The position numbers were made by a program, and so were the translations under genes. The notes beneath the pieces were generated by a model. The model worked only from the letters and a program-made list of their open reading frames with translations, had not been told where the DNA came from and did no database searches. From an uncultured Flavobacteriales bacterium (GTDB taxonomy: Bacteria; Bacteroidota; Bacteroidia; Flavobacteriales_D; Parvicellaceae): DNA of 35,748 nucleotides. Where the stretch lies: assembly GCA_913030835.1 (NCBI GenBank), contig CAJWDP010000032.1:1-35748 (forward strand), written 5' to 3'. Positions 15,851-24,474 of the stretch are shown piece by piece (position 1 is the stretch's first letter; every line of letters begins with the position of its first letter).

Positions 15851-18283
15851 ATGGAAAATTTAATCTACATCCTTCCCGGCTTCGGAATTCTGGGATTGTT
15901 ATACATGTTATACTTGTCTGTATGGGTCAAAAAACAGAATGCAGGAAGTGACAAAATGAAAAAATTATCAGGCTACATTGCTACAGGGGCATTGGCATTT
16001 TTGAAAGCAGAATATAGAATGCTGGCTGTATTTGTGGTGATAGCCGGAGGTGCACTCGGTGTTTTATCCGGACTGGATTACATTCCTGCCGGAATGTACA
16101 TTGTTGTTGCCTTTGTTATTGGCGCAGTTTTTTCTGCTGTCGCTGGTAATATTGGTATGCGTATTGCCACTAAGGCAAATGTTAGAACCGCTGAAGCTGC
16201 AAAGACAAGTCTACCTCAGGCAATGAAGGTTGCATTTAGAGGAGGAACGGTAATGGGACTTGGTGTAGCAGGTTTGGCTGTATTCGGTCTATCAGCAATT
16301 TTCTTATTCCTGGTTATGAACAAGGGAGAAGCAGATACGATGGAAGTGATCCTTGAAACATTGGCCGGTTTTTCTTTGGGTGCTGAGTGTATTGCATTGT
16401 TCGCTAGAGTAGGTGGTGGAATTTATACGAAAGCAGCCGATGTTGGCGCCGATCTTGTAGGAAAGGTAGAAGCCGGTATTCCTGAAGATGACCCAAGAAA
16501 CCCCGCTACGATTGCAGACAACGTTGGAGACAACGTAGGAGATGTTGCCGGAATGGGTGCAGATCTTTTTGGTTCTTATGTAGCTACCATGCTTGCGGCT
16601 ATGGTTCTTGGGAATTATGTAATTCGAGATATTGCATCTGCAAGCGGTGAGGCCTTTACCGACTCATTTGGCGGATTAGGACCGATTTTGATGCCAGTAT
16701 TAATTGCCGGTGTCGGGTTGATCTTCTCTATTGTTGGAACATGGGTAATCAGGATTAAGAACAACGAAGCAAAGGAAAAGCAGGTTCAAGGAGCGTTCAA
16801 CCTAGGAAACTGGGGATCGATCGTTTTAACGGGTATAGCATCTTATTTTATTATTCAATACATGTTACCTCCGGTTATGGAAATGAAGTTCTTTGGTGAA
16901 GGATTTCAAACCATAACTTCCATGAATGTATTTTATGCAGTACTGATCGGTTTGGCTGTAGGTGGTCTGATTGCGATGTTAACTGAGTATTACACGGCGA
17001 TGGGTAAAAAACCGGTTTTGGGGATCATCAAAAATTCCTCAACCGGTGCGGCAACCAACATCATTTCCGGTTTAGCATTGGGTATGATGTCTACTTTTGC
17101 TCCGATCATTTTGTTTGCTGGTGCAATTTGGGGAGCATATGCTTGTGCAGGATTTTATGGTGTTGCGATCGCAGCTTCCGCTATGATGGCAACAACTGCA
17201 ATGCAATTGGCCATTGATGCTTTTGGACCAATTGCAGACAACGCGGGTGGAATTGCTGAAATGTCTGAGTTGGATCCGGAAGTAAGAGAAAGAACGGATA
17301 TCCTTGATGCTGTTGGTAATACTACTGCGGCGGTAGGAAAAGGTTTTGCGATTGCTTCAGCAGCACTAACGGCACTTGCCTTATTTGCGGCATACGTTAC
17401 TTTCACAGGAATTGACGGTATCAATATCTTTAAGGCCAAAGTATTGGCGGCCTTATTCATCGGTGGTATGATTCCGGTAGTATTTTCTGCGATGGCAATG
17501 AGCTCTGTAGGTAAAGCGGCTATGGCTATGGTAAAGGAAGTTCGAAGACAATTCAAGGAGATCCCCGGGATTATGGAAGGTGAGGCTGAGCCGGAATACG
17601 ACAAATGTGTTGATATCTCTACGAAAGCTGCTTTGAAGCAAATGATGCTGCCCGGGATTCTAACCATTGTTGGTCCTCTATTGATTGGCTTTACGATGGG
17701 TGCTGAAGCATTGGGTGCTTACATGGCAGGTGTAACCGTATCAGGAGTACTTTGGGCAATTTTCCAGAACAATGCAGGTGGAGCATGGGACAATGCAAAA
17801 AAATCCTTTGAAGCAGGTGTTGAGATCGATGGTGAAATGACGTATAAAGGTTCTGACGCGCACAAAGCAGCCGTTACCGGAGATACGGTAGGAGATCCGT
17901 TCAAGGATACTTCCGGTCCATCCATGAATATATTGATCAAGTTGACATGTCTAGTTGGCCTTGTGATTGCTCCGATTCTAGGTGGAGGTCATTTGGGCAA
18001 CCATGGAAGCAATCATGCTACAGAGGCACACGTTTGCCCTCCGGGATGTAAAAAAGAGTGCTGTGCAGGTGCAGAAAAGAAGTGTGCTCCCGGTTGCACA
18101 AAGGAGTGCTGCGCGGGTAAAGAAAAAGAGAACATTGAGAAAATGGTGCTGAAGTTCAAAACAGACTCAACGGAAGTTATGGTGGAGTCCACTAACGGAG
18201 AGGTTGTTTGGACACCGGTAAAGCCTGACTCTTTATCTGAAGAAATGATTACTGCGTTGGATGAAGCAGGAATTGAATATTAG
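15851..18283 (+). CDS. hppA: Membrane-bound ion-translocating pyrophosphatase with His/Cys-rich C-terminal tail
   Basis: Hydrolyses PPi and pumps H+ or Na+ across the inner membrane. It has about 16 membrane helices. The substrate site is intact: [16 protein letters not shown] and DDPRN followed by DNVGDNVGD (D223-D231). [10 protein letters not shown] (A493, not Lys) is the signature of the K+-dependent subfamily, which includes Na+-PPases; the ion is not settled here. The family body ends near residue 710. A tail of about 100 residues follows: H714, H718, H722, H727, then two 16-residue repeats of CxPGC/KECC type with eight cysteines (C729, C733, C737, C738, C745, C749, C753, C754), then about 50 charged residues ending in an acidic helix. 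By family topology the tail should be periplasmic. It is monocistronic: own promoter, strong terminator at 18305-18335. Confidence 0.96.
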   Translation: MENLIYILPGFGILGLLYMLYLSVWVKKQNAGSDKMKKLSGYIATGALAFLKAEYRMLAVFVVIAGGALGVLSGLDYIPAGMYIVVAFVIGAVFSAVAGNIGMRIATKANVRTAEAAKTSLPQAMKVAFRGGTVMGLGVAGLAVFGLSAIFLFLVMNKGEADTMEVILETLAGFSLGAECIALFARVGGGIYTKAADVGADLVGKVEAGIPEDDPRNPATIADNVGDNVGDVAGMGADLFGSYVATMLAAMVLGNYVIRDIASASGEAFTDSFGGLGPILMPVLIAGVGLIFSIVGTWVIRIKNNEAKEKQVQGAFNLGNWGSIVLTGIASYFIIQYMLPPVMEMKFFGEGFQTITSMNVFYAVLIGLAVGGLIAMLTEYYTAMGKKPVLGIIKNSSTGAATNIISGLALGMMSTFAPIILFAGAIWGAYACAGFYGVAIAASAMMATTAMQLAIDAFGPIADNAGGIAEMSELDPEVRERTDILDAVGNTTAAVGKGFAIASAALTALALFAAYVTFTGIDGINIFKAKVLAALFIGGMIPVVFSAMAMSSVGKAAMAMVKEVRRQFKEIPGIMEGEAEPEYDKCVDISTKAALKQMMLPGILTIVGPLLIGFTMGAEALGAYMAGVTVSGVLWAIFQNNAGGAWDNAKKSFEAGVEIDGEMTYKGSDAHKAAVTGDTVGDPFKDTSGPSMNILIKLTCLVGLVIAPILGGGHLGNHGSNHATEAHVCPPGCKKECCAGAEKKCAPGCTKECCAGKEKENIEKMVLKFKTDSTEVMVESTNGEVVWTPVKPDSLSEEMITALDEAGIEY

Positions 18284-18304
18284 AATCAATTTTTTGATCA
18301 TTAC

Positions 18305-18335
18305 AAGTGCCACCCATATAGGTGGCATTTTTTTT
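18305..18335 (+). terminator. Rho-independent terminator of hppA
   Basis: TGCCACC (18308-18314) pairs with GGTGGCA (18321-18327) around CATATA, flanked by A's, followed by eight T's. It lies 22 bases after the hppA stop. Confidence 0.9.
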
Positions 18336-18385
18336 GTCTAGGATTATTGAACATTTTTCTCCAATCTGCGTTAGTTGAGGTATCG

Positions 18386-19063
18386 ATGAAAAAAAAGTTA
18401 GTTGTCTTAGGAATTGTAGGAGTTTTGCTCATTGGTCTTGTGATCGTGGCATATACTATTTTATTCCCAAATGAAAGCCTAGTGATGGAGGATCGGGATC
18501 TTTCACACTTACAGACCGATTCATCGGCGGTGGACGTCGAAGGTCAGATTCAAGGCTTTAATACAATGTTTGGTTCCTATATTTCCGTTCCGGATTCCAG
18601 TGAGCTGTTCTTTCTGAATGGTGGAGAAAAAGGCACGTCCGGAAGGTTTAATGACTTTGAGGTCAGTTTCGAACGTGACTCGACATCGGTTCAACCGGAA
18701 ATTTCTGTTGTGATACAGTCAAAATCACTATTTACTGACAATGACATCAGAGATAGTCATTTGCAGGAGGCTGAATTTTTCAATACTTCGGTCTTCCCGG
18801 AAATTACCTTTCAATCAACAGGGATTCAACAAACCGACTCAAACTATGTCGCAATTGGAGAAATGACTTTTTTGGGCGTGAAGGAAGAAATAAGTATTCA
18901 GTTTGACTACCGAGGTAGCGCAACCGATCCAAATGGAAAGCAGTACCACGTTCTTGAGGGTGGTTTTACTTTTAATCCCGGTGATTACGGAATGGATGTC
19001 GGGATGGTTATTGCCGACATTAGTGATGTTAAATTCTATCTGGAATTAATTCGATCAGAATAA
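18386..19063 (+). CDS. YceI-like domain protein, membrane-anchored
   Basis: A 225-residue protein from the ATG at 18386; a TTG 39 bases upstream in frame is a worse start because it sits almost on the hppA terminator. Residues about 4-23 form one hydrophobic helix (signal anchor or uncleaved signal). The remainder has the YceI lipocalin-like pattern: SSELFFLNGGEKGTSGRF, then the LQEAEFFNTSVFPEITFQST motif, and GEMTFLGVKEEISIQFDY. YceI proteins bind polyisoprenoid-type lipids in the periplasm; the ligand here is unknown. It converges on the deoxynucleoside kinase gene, overlapping its 3' end by nine bases. Confidence 0.8.
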   Translation: MKKKLVVLGIVGVLLIGLVIVAYTILFPNESLVMEDRDLSHLQTDSSAVDVEGQIQGFNTMFGSYISVPDSSELFFLNGGEKGTSGRFNDFEVSFERDSTSVQPEISVVIQSKSLFTDNDIRDSHLQEAEFFNTSVFPEITFQSTGIQQTDSNYVAIGEMTFLGVKEEISIQFDYRGSATDPNGKQYHVLEGGFTFNPGDYGMDVGMVIADISDVKFYLELIRSE

Positions 19064-19669
19064 ACCGTGTATCTCGGCATCAATACCCTGAATGATCTTA
19101 CCCAGATCTTCAGCATCTTCTTTGAAATTGTTTTCATCAACATCAATGATTAGCAATTTGCCTTTATCATAGGTTGAGATCCAAGCTTCGTATCGCTCAT
19201 TTAACCGTTTCAGATAATCAATACGGATACTTTCTTCGTATTCTCTACCTCTGTCGGAAATGTGGTTAACCAATGTAGGAATAGTTGATCTGAGATAAAT
19301 CAATAAATCAGGAGCTGAGATGAATGTTTCCATCAAATTGAATAAGGAAAAATAATTCTCAAAATCCCGAGTTGTCATGAGCCCCATGGAATGTAGGTTG
19401 GGAGCAAATATGTAGGCGTCTTCATAGATCGTACGATCTTGAATCACTGTGTTTTCATTTTCCTTGATCTCCTGGATCTGGGTAAATCGACTGTTCAGGT
19501 AGTAGATCTGAAGATTGAATGACCACCGCTGCATGTCATTGTAAAAATCATTCAAATATGGATTTTGCTCTACGTCTTCGAAATGTGTATCCCAGCCGTA
19601 ATGCTTGCTGAGAAGTCCCGTAAGTGTTGTTTTTCCCGAACCAATATTACCTGCTATTGCAATGTGCAT
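19055..19669 (-). CDS. Deoxynucleoside kinase (dNK family, copy 1)
   Basis: Phosphorylates deoxynucleosides to dNMPs for salvage. Features: P-loop GNIGSGKTT (residues 7-15), a substrate-binding E-x-x-E region (FEDVEQNPYLNDFY), the catalytic DRS-type motif D78-R79-T80 followed by IYEDAYIF, APDLLIYLRS, and a LID with DRGREYEESI. The 204 aa length is typical of bacterial dAK/dGK enzymes; base preference cannot be read from sequence. No TAnnTTTG element is seen upstream; the gap 19670-19763 separates it from the hypothetical gene on the same strand. A second family member lies at 28061. Confidence 0.92.
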   Translation of the reverse strand: MHIAIAGNIGSGKTTLTGLLSKHYGWDTHFEDVEQNPYLNDFYNDMQRWSFNLQIYYLNSRFTQIQEIKENENTVIQDRTIYEDAYIFAPNLHSMGLMTTRDFENYFSLFNLMETFISAPDLLIYLRSTIPTLVNHISDRGREYEESIRIDYLKRLNERYEAWISTYDKGKLLIIDVDENNFKEDAEDLGKIIQGIDAEIHGLF

Positions 19670-19763
19670 CGATAGAGTTTTTGAGAATGTCTAAAATACA
19701 CATTTTGCCTAGATATGAAAGGAGTTGTTCGTATTAAAAAAGTCAAAAGATTTCAACAAAATA

Positions 19764-20585
19764 TTATCTGCTTTCCTCTATCCTGTATCGGTAAACCTTG
19801 CCCTTTTTTAGAATGTAGATGAGCGCATTCTGCACTGCGATCGAATCAAAGTCAGACAATGGGGTAGGAATAACTTTTTCGGTGAATAGGATTGCATTGT
19901 AAAAGTGGATAGAGTCGTTTTTGAAAGCAACAATGAAATTGTTGTACAGCTCAAAGTCATCCATTCCCATTAAATGTATTGTATTGTAATAGGTTCCGAA
20001 TACATCAAATACATGAATCCCGGTTTTCGGATTATTCAGGTACACCTTACTTTGATATTCTTTGATCTGTCTAGCCTGAATGGAATCAAGACCAATAATC
20101 TGGAGTAAATTACCACTGCGTTGTTCAATTTCAAGCTGTCTGCTTACCAGCAGTAATTCAAAATTCGATTGATCGTATAACCAAACTTTGTTGTCATTGA
20201 AACTTGAAGCAATCCGTGTAACCTGCTGCCAATCCAGCTGTTCCAAAGGAATGGTCTGGTCGACCTGTTCACTCAGGGTATTATCCGTTACGATGATCTG
20301 ATTAGAGCTCTTGTAAAAAATCAATGGCCGTAGAGCCAATGAAACGTCAAGCTGATCGATTTCGCCAAGTAATTTGTTGCTGTAGTGGAACATGGAGTCA
20401 CCTTTCGGACTGTACTTGATGATTCGCTCATTTTCAATTGAGTATAGGTAGCCCATTTTGTCCACTACGATATCTGAACCTTCTACAGCAAAAGAATCCA
20501 GAAAAGTAATTTCCTGTGCCCTAAGCTCGCTGACACTTAAGGACAAAATCAAATTAACGCACAGCCATAACCGAATCGAGCTCAT
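19764..20585 (-). CDS. Secreted hypothetical protein downstream of GH3
   Basis: Not recognised as a named family. It has 273 residues with a signal peptide (hydrophobic stretch about residues 5-19, likely cut after RAQ at 24). The mature part alternates short beta-strand-like segments (IVVDKMGYLYSIENERIIKY, KVWLYDQSNFELLLV, GIHVFDVFGTYYNTI, NALIYILKKGKVYRYRI) at intervals of about 40 residues, which suggests a beta-propeller of NHL/YncE type. There are few cysteines and no catalytic motif. Its start lies inside the end of the GH3 gene (32-base overlap), so it is very likely co-translated with it. Lipid or metabolite binding is possible but not shown. Confidence 0.7.
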   Translation of the reverse strand: MSSIRLWLCVNLILSLSVSELRAQEITFLDSFAVEGSDIVVDKMGYLYSIENERIIKYSPKGDSMFHYSNKLLGEIDQLDVSLALRPLIFYKSSNQIIVTDNTLSEQVDQTIPLEQLDWQQVTRIASSFNDNKVWLYDQSNFELLLVSRQLEIEQRSGNLLQIIGLDSIQARQIKEYQSKVYLNNPKTGIHVFDVFGTYYNTIHLMGMDDFELYNNFIVAFKNDSIHFYNAILFTEKVIPTPLSDFDSIAVQNALIYILKKGKVYRYRIEESR

Positions 20586-22068
20586 CTATTATATCTCTGT
20601 TGTTTGAAAGCCTGGGAACCTTATGTTGTCCACCTAGCTTTCCTTTACTTTTTAACCAATCATAGAACGTGCCATTTGGCATACTTCGTACAATTGGTGT
20701 GCAAATGGTCAGGTCGCCCGTCCTTTTCGCCTCATAATCGGAGTTCAAAGACATCAATGATTGATCAAAACACTGTATAAAGTACGCCAAATTTTTTGGT
20801 TCTCTTTCAAATTCGATCAACCACTCATGACCACCCGAACTTCCTTGGGTCATGTAGATCGGGGCTCCCGTGTAGTCTTTAATAGAAGCATCGCATGCTG
20901 AACATGCATTGGTCAGGGCCCGATTGACATTGTCTTCGATAAGCTCTTCTCCGAATGCATTAATGAATTGGTTGGTTCTGCCTGTCACTTTGATTCGGTA
21001 GGGTGCCCGGCTTGTAAACCGCACTGTATCTCCAATGATATAGCGCCATAAACCTCCGTTGGTTGAAATGACCATAGCATAGTTTACGCCCAACTCAATT
21101 TCCGACAGTGAATAGACCTTTTGATTGTCTTTGCCAAAATCTTCCATCGGAATGAATTCGTAAAAAATTCCATAATCCAGCATGAGTAACATGTCGTTAG
21201 AATCGGATTGGTCTTGTATTCCAAAGAATCCCTCCGATGCATTGTATGTTTCCACATAATTCATGGAATTACCCTGGATCAATTGTTTGAACTGAGCCCG
21301 GTAGGGTTCGAAGTTTACACCCCCATGCATAAAGAGCTCAAGGTTTGGCCAGATGTCACGAATGTTATCAGTTGAATTCAATTCCAGAATTCTGTTTAAT
21401 AAGACCATGGTCCAGGATGGCACTCCGGCTAGAATGTGCACATCTTGATTGGCCGTTTCTCTGGCCAAGCGCTCAATTTTTTCTTCCCACTGATCCATCA
21501 GTGCTGTTTCTTTGCTTGGCGTTCTTCGTATTTCACACCACCATGGGAGGTTTTTTATGATGATTGCACTGAGGTCACCAAAATAGGAATCCTTACTGAT
21601 GTGATTGATCTGGGCGCTTCCCCCCAGTATCAGATGTTTGCCGGTAAATAGTTTGGTTTTAGGGTGATTGTGATAATATAAGCCAAGTAGGTCTTTTCCT
21701 CCTTTGTAGTGGCAGGTTTCAAGAGATTCTTTACTTACGGGAATCAACTTGCTTTTTCCACTAGAGGTTCCTGATGATTTTGCGAACCATTTGATCTCAT
21801 TGGGCCAAAGTAAGTTTTGCTCTCCGGCTTTCAATCGATCCACAAATGGTTTCAGCTGATCGTAGGTTTGCAGAGGAACAGCTTCTCTGTACTGCGTATA
21901 GTCGGTGATTCGATCGAATCGGTTTTTTCTGCCAAATTCGGTTGCGTAAGCGGTTTGGATCAGACCTTCAAATACTTCACGCTGGACATCGTGCGGATGT
22001 TTCTTGAAGAGCTCAATTTGGTGAACTCGCTTCTTTATGATCCAGGAAAAGAGCTTGTTGAACGGCAT
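20554..22068 (-). CDS. GH3-family acyl-acid amido synthetase-like protein
   Basis: The GH3 family, named for plant auxin-responsive enzymes, adenylates carboxylic acids and joins them to amino acids or other amines. The adenylation motifs are intact: SSGTSSGK (98-105, ATP phosphate loop), YNASEG (275-280), GD with W341-R-Y (341-347), and TGRTNQFINAFGEEL (362-376). The 504 aa length matches bacterial members. The acid and amine substrates are unknown; plant hormone conjugation is not implied. It is flanked by a micropeptide gene 21 bases upstream and a secreted hypothetical protein overlapping its 3' end, all on one strand behind a TAnnTTTG element. Confidence 0.9.
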   Translation of the reverse strand: MPFNKLFSWIIKKRVHQIELFKKHPHDVQREVFEGLIQTAYATEFGRKNRFDRITDYTQYREAVPLQTYDQLKPFVDRLKAGEQNLLWPNEIKWFAKSSGTSSGKSKLIPVSKESLETCHYKGGKDLLGLYYHNHPKTKLFTGKHLILGGSAQINHISKDSYFGDLSAIIIKNLPWWCEIRRTPSKETALMDQWEEKIERLARETANQDVHILAGVPSWTMVLLNRILELNSTDNIRDIWPNLELFMHGGVNFEPYRAQFKQLIQGNSMNYVETYNASEGFFGIQDQSDSNDMLLMLDYGIFYEFIPMEDFGKDNQKVYSLSEIELGVNYAMVISTNGGLWRYIIGDTVRFTSRAPYRIKVTGRTNQFINAFGEELIEDNVNRALTNACSACDASIKDYTGAPIYMTQGSSGGHEWLIEFEREPKNLAYFIQCFDQSLMSLNSDYEAKRTGDLTICTPIVRSMPNGTFYDWLKSKGKLGGQHKVPRLSNNRDIIDELDSVMAVR

Positions 22069-22089
22069 CGTTTACCGTTTCTCTTTTTA

Positions 22090-22194
22090 TTACACTAAAA
22101 ACAGTATGCACCCGATTGCGAGTAATGCAAGGGTAACGTAGATATATCCTATACCAGCTGTTGATTCGTCAAAATGCTTTTCGGCCATAACCAT
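22090..22194 (-). CDS. Predicted 32-34 aa single-span membrane peptide
   Basis: Minus-strand frame from ATG at 22194 (MVMAEKHFDESTAG...) to TAA at 22090; a second in-frame ATG at 22188 gives 32 residues. It has a charged, hydrophilic N-terminus (AEKHFDEST) then one hydrophobic span of about 20 residues (IGYIYVTLALLAIGCILFLV) reaching the C-terminus, so it would be N-in or N-out tail-anchored. The gene lies 21 bases before the GH3 start and a TAnnTTTG element (22205-22212) lies 10 bases before the first ATG, so its mRNA would have almost no leader. The clean hydropathy and placement argue for a real gene; no homologue can be named. Confidence 0.6.
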   Translation of the reverse strand: MVMAEKHFDESTAGIGYIYVTLALLAIGCILFLV

Positions 22195-22204
22195 TGGTTT
22201 TTAT

Positions 22205-22212
22205 CAAAGGTA
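22205..22212 (-). promoter_or_regulatory. -7 element for the micropeptide-GH3 operon
   Basis: Minus strand TACCTTTG, an exact TAnnTTTG match. A TTG lies 15 bases further upstream (22228-22230), the same spacing as at etfB but shorter than the 20 of hppA. Confidence 0.5.
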
Positions 22213-22294
22213 AAAATTGATTTTCCTCAACGCTAAAAAAAATGGGATTTTTTCTGTTTTGTCTGGATTATCCATCAAATCTGCTATTCAAGAA

Positions 22295-24382
22295 TCAGTT
22301 TTCTATCAATTCAATATTGCCATCTTCGGTGAGCTGCAATTTGCCTTCACTTTTTTCTGTCCTTCCGTCAATCAAAAATCCTTTCAGCTTGCTTGTTTTC
22401 CCCTTTAGGATCAAATCTCGACCTTGCTTTTGTGTTAACTTTTTACCCATAAGAACAAAAGGTATTCTAAAGTCACAGCCTGTTTTCCAGTCGCTGCACC
22501 CCCATGCGGTTTTTCCGGTTAACACATTTCCTTTTCCACATTTTGGGCAAGACCAATCTTGCGGTTCGTTTTTAGCTTTAGAGTTATTCGCTGAACTTTC
22601 TTTCGCTGTTTCAATTTTCACAGCGTGCCGGTCATATTTTACTTCATGGCATAGCTCATTTACCATCTGAAACATTTCCTGCTTAAATGCTGATGCTTGG
22701 TAATTGCCCTTTTCAATGTCTCGTAATTTCTTTTCCCACTGTCCGGTTAATTCGGGAGATTTTAGAAGGTCACTTTTTATCGTGTCTATAAGCTGCATAC
22801 CAGTTGTCGTGGCAACAAGTCGTTTTTTCTCTTTTCGTATGTACTTTCTTCTGAACAGGGTTTCTATGATGTTTGCCCGGGTAGATGGCCTGCCGATTCC
22901 GTTTTCTTTCATTAGGTCGCGAAGCTCATCATCGTCTACTTGTTTTCCTGCAGTTTCCATTGCCCGGAGCAGGGATGCTTCTGTAAAATAGTTGGGTGGT
23001 TTCGTTTGTTTTTCCTGAAGTTCCGGTTCGTGTGGCCCTGTTTCTCCCTCTTCAAATATTGGCATCACATTTTCTTCGTTCGGGTCTTTGTGTTTATCGG
23101 AAGCGTAAACAACCCGCCACCCCGGATCTATGATCTGTTTTCCGCTGGCTTTAAAGGAAATACCTCCTGTTTCGCCGACCACGGTCGTGTTGGAGACTTT
23201 GCAATCGGGATGAAACACCGAAATAAATCTGCGCGTAATCGCATCATAAACTCGTTTTTCCTCGAGACTGATCCCTCTAGGGTCTTCTCCAGTTGGGATG
23301 ATGGCATGATGGTCGGTAACTTTTTTGTCATTGAATACCTTTTTTGACTTTTTAATGGGCTTAGTTAAAAGGTCGGCTGTCAGTTTCGCGTACGGTTGCA
23401 AACGCTTTAAAATACCAGGCACTTTTGGATAGATGTCATCAGGCAAATAGGTCGTATCCACTCTCGGATAGGTCACCAGCTTTTTTTCATAGAGCTTTTG
23501 TACGTAGTTCAATGTGTATTCTGCCGAGAAAGCAAATTTCTTGTTGCATTCGATCTGAAGAGCTGTGAGATCAAACAATCGGGGTGGGGCTTCTTTGCCT
23601 TCCTTTTGTTCGTAGCTTTTCACTTCAAACACCTCATTTTCAATTTCCTCAACCAATTTGGCTCCTTGTTCTCGGGCGGTTATTTTTCCCTTTTCAGAGG
23701 AGAACAACACTTCTCGATAAACCGTTTTGAGCTCCCAATACGTTTCGGAGGTAAAATTGTCTATGGCTTTCTGCCGATCAACGATCATAGCCAACGTGGG
23801 GGTTTGCACCCGGCCGATCGAGAGTACTTGCTTGTCTTTTCCGTATTTGAGTGTGTAGAGCCGTGTGCAATTCATTCCTAGGATCCAGTCACCGATGGCT
23901 CGTGAAATTCCTGCTGCATACAAATTGTCAAACTTCTTGCCGTCCTGGAGATTTTTAAACCCTTCTTTGATCGCTTCCTCTGTAAGAGATGAGATCCACA
24001 ACCGCTTTAAGGGCTTCTTGCACCCGGCCTTGGTCAATACCCATCTCTGGATCAGCTCACCCTCTTGTCCGGCATCCCCGCAATTGATTACTTCATCACA
24101 TTCGTTGAAAAGCTTTTCAATGGTTTGGTACTGTTTTTCAATTCCACTGTCTTTCTTCAGCTTTATTCCGAAGCTGGAAGGAAGCATCGGAAGCACATTC
24201 AAATTCCACCATTTCCATTTTTCCGTGTAATCGTTGGGTTCTTTGAGTGTACAAAGATGTCCGTATGTCCAGGTAACGCAATACCCGTTGCCCTCAAAAT
24301 AACCGTCCTTTCGGGAGGTGGCTCCAAGCACTTCCGCAATTCCTTTGGCAACACTGGGTTTTTCTGCGATACAGACTTTCAT
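22295..24382 (-). CDS. topB: DNA topoisomerase III (type IA)
   Basis: Type IA topoisomerase that decatenates and passes single strands. Order of features: toprim domain with CIAEKPSVAKGIAEVLG (acidic Glu) and NCGDAGQEGELI (DxD-like Mg site), then RVQTPTLAMIVDR, the active-site TYPRVDTTYLPDD with the catalytic tyrosine, HHAIIPTGE, and ENGIGRPSTRANIIE; near the C-terminus a single four-cysteine zinc ribbon (CPKCGKG...GCSDWKTGCDF). The 695 aa length is normal for TopB. Such genes often ride on conjugative elements in Bacteroidota, but no relaxase, integrase or tra gene is nearby, so this looks chromosomal. Confidence 0.94.
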   Translation of the reverse strand: MKVCIAEKPSVAKGIAEVLGATSRKDGYFEGNGYCVTWTYGHLCTLKEPNDYTEKWKWWNLNVLPMLPSSFGIKLKKDSGIEKQYQTIEKLFNECDEVINCGDAGQEGELIQRWVLTKAGCKKPLKRLWISSLTEEAIKEGFKNLQDGKKFDNLYAAGISRAIGDWILGMNCTRLYTLKYGKDKQVLSIGRVQTPTLAMIVDRQKAIDNFTSETYWELKTVYREVLFSSEKGKITAREQGAKLVEEIENEVFEVKSYEQKEGKEAPPRLFDLTALQIECNKKFAFSAEYTLNYVQKLYEKKLVTYPRVDTTYLPDDIYPKVPGILKRLQPYAKLTADLLTKPIKKSKKVFNDKKVTDHHAIIPTGEDPRGISLEEKRVYDAITRRFISVFHPDCKVSNTTVVGETGGISFKASGKQIIDPGWRVVYASDKHKDPNEENVMPIFEEGETGPHEPELQEKQTKPPNYFTEASLLRAMETAGKQVDDDELRDLMKENGIGRPSTRANIIETLFRRKYIRKEKKRLVATTTGMQLIDTIKSDLLKSPELTGQWEKKLRDIEKGNYQASAFKQEMFQMVNELCHEVKYDRHAVKIETAKESSANNSKAKNEPQDWSCPKCGKGNVLTGKTAWGCSDWKTGCDFRIPFVLMGKKLTQKQGRDLILKGKTSKLKGFLIDGRTEKSEGKLQLTEDGNIELIEN

Positions 24383-24452
24383 GTAACACGAAAATAGGAA
24401 GGAAAAGCCTTGTATTTAAAAATGTTGAAAAGTTCGTTTCATATAGATGACT

Positions 24453-24474
24453 TTAAATTCAATACTGAATTTAA
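24453..24474 (-). repeat. Hairpin over the serine hydrolase stop codon
   Basis: TTAAATTCA (24453-24461) and TGAATTTAA (24466-24474) form a perfect 9-bp stem with a 4-base loop. The stop codon (24471-24473) lies within the stem. No T-run follows on the minus strand, so this is at most a weak 3'-end structure. Confidence 0.35.

Noticed and set aside
17155-17667. 170-codon minus-strand open frame inside hppA
   Set aside because: Shadow of a strongly supported gene; the codon bias of the plus strand keeps the antisense frame open and the product has no motif.
18347-18385. TTG at 18347 as start of the YceI-like gene
   Set aside because: It lies 11 bases after the hppA terminator T-run; the ATG at 18386 starts a normal signal-anchor sequence.
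22213-22284. 23-codon minus-strand frame (MDNPDKTEKIPFF...) upstream of the micropeptide
   Set aside because: Too short, no hydropathy pattern, and it ends over the predicted promoter element of the next gene.
22242-22670. 142-codon plus-strand frame across the topB 3' end
   Set aside because: Mostly antisense to topB, product is Phe/Ser/Leu-rich without family features.
22295-24382. topB as a sign of an integrated conjugative element
   Set aside because: No relaxase, integrase, tra genes or att-like repeats nearby; neighbours are core genes.
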